Shown here piece after piece: positions 13,456 through 16,385 of a stretch of DNA of 16,385 bases; position 1 is the first letter of the stretch; the number at the start of each line of letters is the position of its first letter. This stretch comes from Planctomycetota bacterium (GTDB taxonomy: Bacteria > Planctomycetota > UBA1135 > GCA-002686595). Made by a program: the position numbers and the translations under genes. The stretch spans positions 1 to 16,385 of the forward strand of contig JAQBVH010000006.1 of assembly GCA_027623615.1 (NCBI GenBank). Direction: 5' to 3'. The notes under the pieces are model-generated. The model ran no database searches. It saw nothing but the letters and a program-made list of their open reading frames with translations, and was not told the origin of the DNA.

Positions 13456-14207
13456 GGGGCTGGTGTGCCGGAGGAGAAAACGGTACGGGCACGCTCCAGG
13501 ATCTCGAGGTTGCCAATGTCGAACCAGGTACCTTCCAGCGGCATGGCTTGCAGCGCCCGTTGGGTGTGCAGCCACTGCATGAAGTACCCGGGAGCGTCGT
13601 GGTTCGACTCGTCTCGGAGGTAGTTGGCGAGCTGGGCCCGGACATCCCCGGGGAGAAAGTACAGGCAGATGGAAGCCAGGGGGCTCTCGGGATCGTCGGG
13701 CTTCTCGCGGAACGAGGTGACCGCGCCCGCCCTGTCGAGGGTGACCTCGTTGTACCGGCGCGGCGGGATCTCGCCCTCGATCTCGCGCACGATCAACAGC
13801 GGGTCCGTTGGGTTCTCGCGGAAGCGCGCGGCGTAGGGCGCTAGGGAGAAGTCGACGAGGTTGTCGCCGGCGGCGATCAAGAGCGGACAGGTGCTGTCCT
13901 CGATCGAAGCGATGGCGAGGTGCATGTCGCCGATCGCGCCGAGCTTCCCCTCGTCGTCCTGGGCGCCGTCGTTCAGGACGCGCACGGGCACGCAGCTGTC
14001 GAGGCCCTCGCTCCAGCGCACGAAGTCCGCGTGGAAGCGACCGTTGGCCACGACGATCAGCTCGTCGACCTCGTCGAGCTCGAGAATGCGCCGCACGAGC
14101 CAATCGACCACGGTGCGCGGGCCGACCGCGAGCAGGGGCTTGGCCCGATCACGGGTGAGGGGGTACATGCGGGTCGCGAAACCCGCGGCGAGGACGATGG
14201 CCTTCAT
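13452..14207 (-). CDS. Sugar-phosphate nucleotidyltransferase (NTP_transferase family)
   Basis: 251 residues. MKAIVLAAGFATRMYPLTRD plus RAKPLL is the signature of the family (GxxTRxxPLTxxxxKPL, with Arg13 and Lys23 binding the nucleotide). The upstream in-frame residues have no such pattern, so the start is at 14207. IAAGDNLVDFSL carries the metal-binding Asp, EGEIPPRRYNEVTLD and VTSFREKPDDP match the product-binding region, and GTWFDIGNLEILERA is the typical C-terminal WxDIGxxxxL block. It joins an NTP to a sugar-1-phosphate; UTP, dTTP or CTP cannot be told apart from the sequence. The length suits single-domain forms such as MurNAc-1-phosphate uridylyltransferase or dTDP-glucose synthases. 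Its TGA overlaps the ATG of the oxidoreductase by four bases, implying translational coupling. No Shine-Dalgarno is seen; instead a 13-bp hairpin ends 5 bases before the ATG. Confidence 0.92.
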   Translation of the reverse strand: MKAIVLAAGFATRMYPLTRDRAKPLLAVGPRTVVDWLVRRILELDEVDELIVVANGRFHADFVRWSEGLDSCVPVRVLNDGAQDDEGKLGAIGDMHLAIASIEDSTCPLLIAAGDNLVDFSLAPYAARFRENPTDPLLIVREIEGEIPPRRYNEVTLDRAGAVTSFREKPDDPESPLASICLYFLPGDVRAQLANYLRDESNHDAPGYFMQWLHTQRALQAMPLEGTWFDIGNLEILERARTVFSSGTPAP

Positions 14208-14212
14208 GCGAG

Positions 14213-14246
14213 GGGAGGGAGCTGCGAAGTCTAGCAGCTCCCTCCC
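14213..14246 (-). promoter_or_regulatory. 13-bp perfect hairpin directly before the nucleotidyltransferase start
   Basis: GGGAGGGAGCTGC pairs without mismatch with GCAGCTCCCTCCC around an 8-base loop. On the minus strand its 3' edge is 5 bases from the ATG at 14207, occupying the place of the ribosome binding site, and its 5' edge is 66 bases after the stop of the sigma factor gene. It could end the sigma transcript, or control translation of the nucleotidyltransferase. No U-tract follows (CTCGC then ATG). Confidence 0.65.
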
Positions 14247-14312
14247 TCCCACCCGGTGGGCGTGGCGACCCGGGTCATCCCGAAACGGAACGTCTGCCGA
14301 CAATGCCAATCG

Positions 14313-16385
14313 CTACCGCGGAACCATTTCAATTTCTTCCTGCGTCACCCCGTCGAAGGCCGCGAGGCGTTTCACCAGCGCGGCGAACGGTGCGCCCTCG
14401 AAGACCAGCTTGCCCGCGCCGGGCACGAGGGCCGTGTGCGCGTCGATCGGGATCAAGGAGAGGGTGAAGCCCAACCCCGGGCTGAGTTCGATCGAGCCCG
14501 CCCGACGCCCACGCGCTCCCTCGAGCGCGGTCTGCCACCAGGGCGTGTCCTTCGCGATCGGCTCGAAGCTGGCCTTGCCCCAGCCGTTGCACAGGGCCCT
14601 GGTCTCGTCGCGGGAGAAGGTGTGCATGTAGCCGTGCTCGGGCGTGCGCCAGTGGGCGGTCAAGCTCAACCGCCGCTCGAAGAACGCGGGCACGTCCTGC
14701 AGCACGTCGAGGGTCTGCTCGAGGCGCTTGGCCGCCGCCTCGTCGGAGCTCCGACCACGCAGGAGCTGCTCGAGCTCGTCGAACCAGTCGTCCGAGATCC
14801 ACAGGCAGCCTACGCCTTCGATGCGCACGACGTCGCAGAGGAACGGGCGCAGGGGACTCGCCTCCCGCTCCAGCTCGTGCACGGTGTGGGTCGTGCCATC
14901 TTCGAAGTGCAGGCGCACGACGCGACCGGTGACGGGGAGCGTCGGCTCCTCGCGCGGGGCGAAGGCGCGGCGCAGGGTGTCGCGCAGGGCCTTCAGCGTC
15001 GCGGCGTCCTCGATCACGAGCACCTTGCCCCCGGCGCCGGGGTCGATCTCGACGCGGGTGAGCTCCGCCGCGCCCAGGATCCCCATGCGCAGCGCAGCCT
15101 GCTTGACCCGCGCCTCCGGCAAGGGGTTCTCGACGAACAGGTCGACCGGGCAGCCTTCGCGCTCGGCCACGTGACGCTCGAGGCGCTCGAAGAACGCGGG
15201 CGCGACGTGCAGCAGACCCAAGCTGTGATGCGACAGCTGGTGCTCGCCGAAGTACATCGTTCCGAGCTCGCGCCCGTCCGCGAGGTGCAGATCGACGCCG
15301 GTGCGGAAGCCGTAGTGGTCCAGGGGCGCGAAGGGGTACTGGTCCTTCTCGATCCGCTGCTCGACGCGGAAGAGCGCGCGCAGCTCGGCGACCAGGTCCG
15401 GGTCGGTCACCTGCAGGCGGTGGGCGTTGCCGCCGAGGCCGTACTCGACCTCGAGGGAGGTGAAGGGCGCGTCCAGGTCCTCGACCGTCCAAGGCTTGGG
15501 CTTGGGGCGCTCCGGCAGCTTGAAGACGGTCATGTCGACCGGCTCGCCGAAGTGCGCGCTCAAGTAGGCGTTCATCGCCTTGGTGAAGCGCGGGTGGATC
15601 TTGACGATGCCGCCGCCGTGGAGCCACTCGCTGTCACCGGCGACGCTGACCGACCTGGTGGTCCCGTCCTTCTGATGGAAGACGAGCCGAGCGGGGGGGA
15701 TCAGGCCCATGCTGATGTCGTTCTGGATCGAGGTGACCTCGAGCTTGGCCATCAGCGCCTCGACCTCCTTCGGATCGTCGATGCGCACCTCGCGCTCGTC
15801 CGACAGCTTGATTTCGATCGCGATCGCGTCGGCGAACGGCTCCTCGTCCCAGGTCGTCGCGAAGCCGACCGCGGCCGCGCTGCCGAGGGCCAGGGTGGCG
15901 AGCTTCGCCTTGAGCGAGCCGAAGAGGCCCTTGGCGGCGACGCTGGTGCCGACCACGGGGATCGCGAGGCGCGTGGGGATCTCGCCGAGCAGCTCGGCGC
16001 TCAGGGGCGCCAGGCCCGCGTAGCCCAGGTGCTCGAGGCGCGTGCGCAGGACGCCGAGACCCCGCTCGACCCGCGCCTGAGCGGTCGACAGCGAGCACTC
16101 GAGCGTCTCCGCGATCTCGCGCAGCTTGCAGCCGTGGAAGAAGCGCAGCACCAGCGGCAGGCGCAGGTCGGCCTCCAGCTCCATCAGGGTCGCGCGCACG
16201 ACCTCGAGGTCCTCCTGGCGCTCGCACTCGGAGGTCGGCGTGCGTTCGTCGACCTCGCCGCGTTCCAGCGCCCGGCGCGATTCCCGCGTCGCGCGTCGCC
16301 GCCCGGCACGCAGGGCGTCGAGGGCTGCGTTGACCGTGGCGCGCGCCACGTACGCGCCGCGCTCGTCGGTGGGCCCGGCGCTGCG
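14313..16385 (-). CDS. ECF-like sigma factor fused to a membrane segment and large repeat-containing C-terminal region (N-terminus cut by window edge)
   Basis: 690 residues are inside the window and the frame is open at the right edge. The first residues (AYVARATVNAALDALRAGRR) look like the end of sigma region 2. Residues about 62-122 are region 4: LMELEADLRLPLVLRFFHGC then KLREIAETLECSLSTAQARV, the helix-turn-helix that reads the -35 element. Residues about 159-178 (LKAKLATLALGSAAAVGFAT) can form one membrane helix. About 500 residues follow, probably outside the cytoplasm, containing three related units (about 188-278, 310-410, 440-545) with the pattern DPxxVxALxxxL, a strand ending in DGTT or DGR, and a final xFxxxLxxxL helix. 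Planctomycetes are known for ECF sigma factors with long C-terminal extensions. No separate anti-sigma gene lies downstream, so the extension may do that job. Confidence 0.87.
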   Translation of the reverse strand, partial: RSAGPTDERGAYVARATVNAALDALRAGRRRATRESRRALERGEVDERTPTSECERQEDLEVVRATLMELEADLRLPLVLRFFHGCKLREIAETLECSLSTAQARVERGLGVLRTRLEHLGYAGLAPLSAELLGEIPTRLAIPVVGTSVAAKGLFGSLKAKLATLALGSAAAVGFATTWDEEPFADAIAIEIKLSDEREVRIDDPKEVEALMAKLEVTSIQNDISMGLIPPARLVFHQKDGTTRSVSVAGDSEWLHGGGIVKIHPRFTKAMNAYLSAHFGEPVDMTVFKLPERPKPKPWTVEDLDAPFTSLEVEYGLGGNAHRLQVTDPDLVAELRALFRVEQRIEKDQYPFAPLDHYGFRTGVDLHLADGRELGTMYFGEHQLSHHSLGLLHVAPAFFERLERHVAEREGCPVDLFVENPLPEARVKQAALRMGILGAAELTRVEIDPGAGGKVLVIEDAATLKALRDTLRRAFAPREEPTLPVTGRVVRLHFEDGTTHTVHELEREASPLRPFLCDVVRIEGVGCLWISDDWFDELEQLLRGRSSDEAAAKRLEQTLDVLQDVPAFFERRLSLTAHWRTPEHGYMHTFSRDETRALCNGWGKASFEPIAKDTPWWQTALEGARGRRAGSIELSPGLGFTLSLIPIDAHTALVPGAGKLVFEGAPFAALVKRLAAFDGVTQEEIEMVPR
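15852..15911 (-). other. Predicted membrane helix of the sigma factor fusion
   Basis: Encodes LKAKLATLALGSAAAVGFAT, a hydrophobic Ala/Leu/Gly-rich stretch preceded by Lys residues and followed by acidic ones (WDEEPFADA). This places the sigma part in the cytoplasm and the long C-terminal part outside it, by the positive-inside rule. Confidence 0.6.

Noticed and set aside
12259..14103. A 614-codon minus frame joining the oxidoreductase to upstream sequence as one fusion protein
   Set aside because: The extra N-terminal part is the nucleotidyltransferase gene read in the wrong frame; the Rossmann motif starts right after the ATG at 13455.
1..16385. Search for CRISPR arrays, insertion sequences, tRNA/rRNA genes, phage or toxin-antitoxin modules
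   Set aside because: No regularly spaced repeats, transposase motifs, terminal inverted repeats or structural RNA signatures were seen.

Overview
The window is GC-rich, carries only chromosomal-type genes, and reads like part of a planctomycete chromosome (Planctomycetota), probably an uncultured or poorly described lineage. The reasons are the density of exported proteins, a CxPxR-type sulfatase with a C-terminal beta-rich extension, an ECF-like sigma factor fused to a membrane segment and a large C-terminal region, and an exported protein (763-1902) whose C-terminal third (NSTGQPARI..., PPGSEGVLCLSGHIGR, PGETWRFQAWFRD, TSNFTDA) matches a tail I associate with marine planctomycetes. The taxonomic call is from protein style only; no rRNA is present.

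Layout. Positions 1-393 (minus) hold the N-terminus of an exported amidohydrolase cut by the window edge. A gene-free stretch follows (394-762). From 5764 down to 763 come four minus-strand genes: a sulfatase lipoprotein, an epoxide-hydrolase-like alpha/beta hydrolase, an exported protein of unknown function, and a ThuA/GATase-like exported protein with the planctomycete tail. The sulfatase start faces a divergent plus-strand pair across a 230-bp regulatory region: an exported M48-like metalloprotease (5995-7653, with a further in-frame stretch to 7830) and an exported CAP/SCP-domain protein (7950-10232). The rest is minus strand: an SPFH/stomatin-like gene (10336-11214), an exported DnaJ-type zinc-finger protein (11364-12221), a Gfo/Idh/MocA oxidoreductase (12259-13455), a sugar-phosphate nucleotidyltransferase (13452-14207) overlapping it by ATGA, and a sigma factor running off the right edge (14313 to beyond 16385).

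Most genes look like envelope or degradation functions: sulfate-ester and epoxide or ester hydrolysis outside the cytoplasm, proteolysis, and a coupled nucleotidyltransferase/oxidoreductase pair fitting nucleotide-sugar or surface-polysaccharide metabolism. The sigma factor may link envelope signals to transcription, but no target is visible.

The most unusual feature is that two genes carry one in-frame stop followed by clearly protein-like sequence in the same frame. In 2050-2907 the stop is UGA, directly after a Cys codon. A small hairpin with a G opening its loop lies 16 nt downstream, which fits the bacterial SECIS pattern, so this is a candidate selenoprotein. In 5995-7830 the stop is UAA, which looks like a nonsense mutation, a sequence error or readthrough. 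In both cases the terminator-like hairpin sits after the second stop, not the first. Strong GC hairpins without a U-tract follow several genes.
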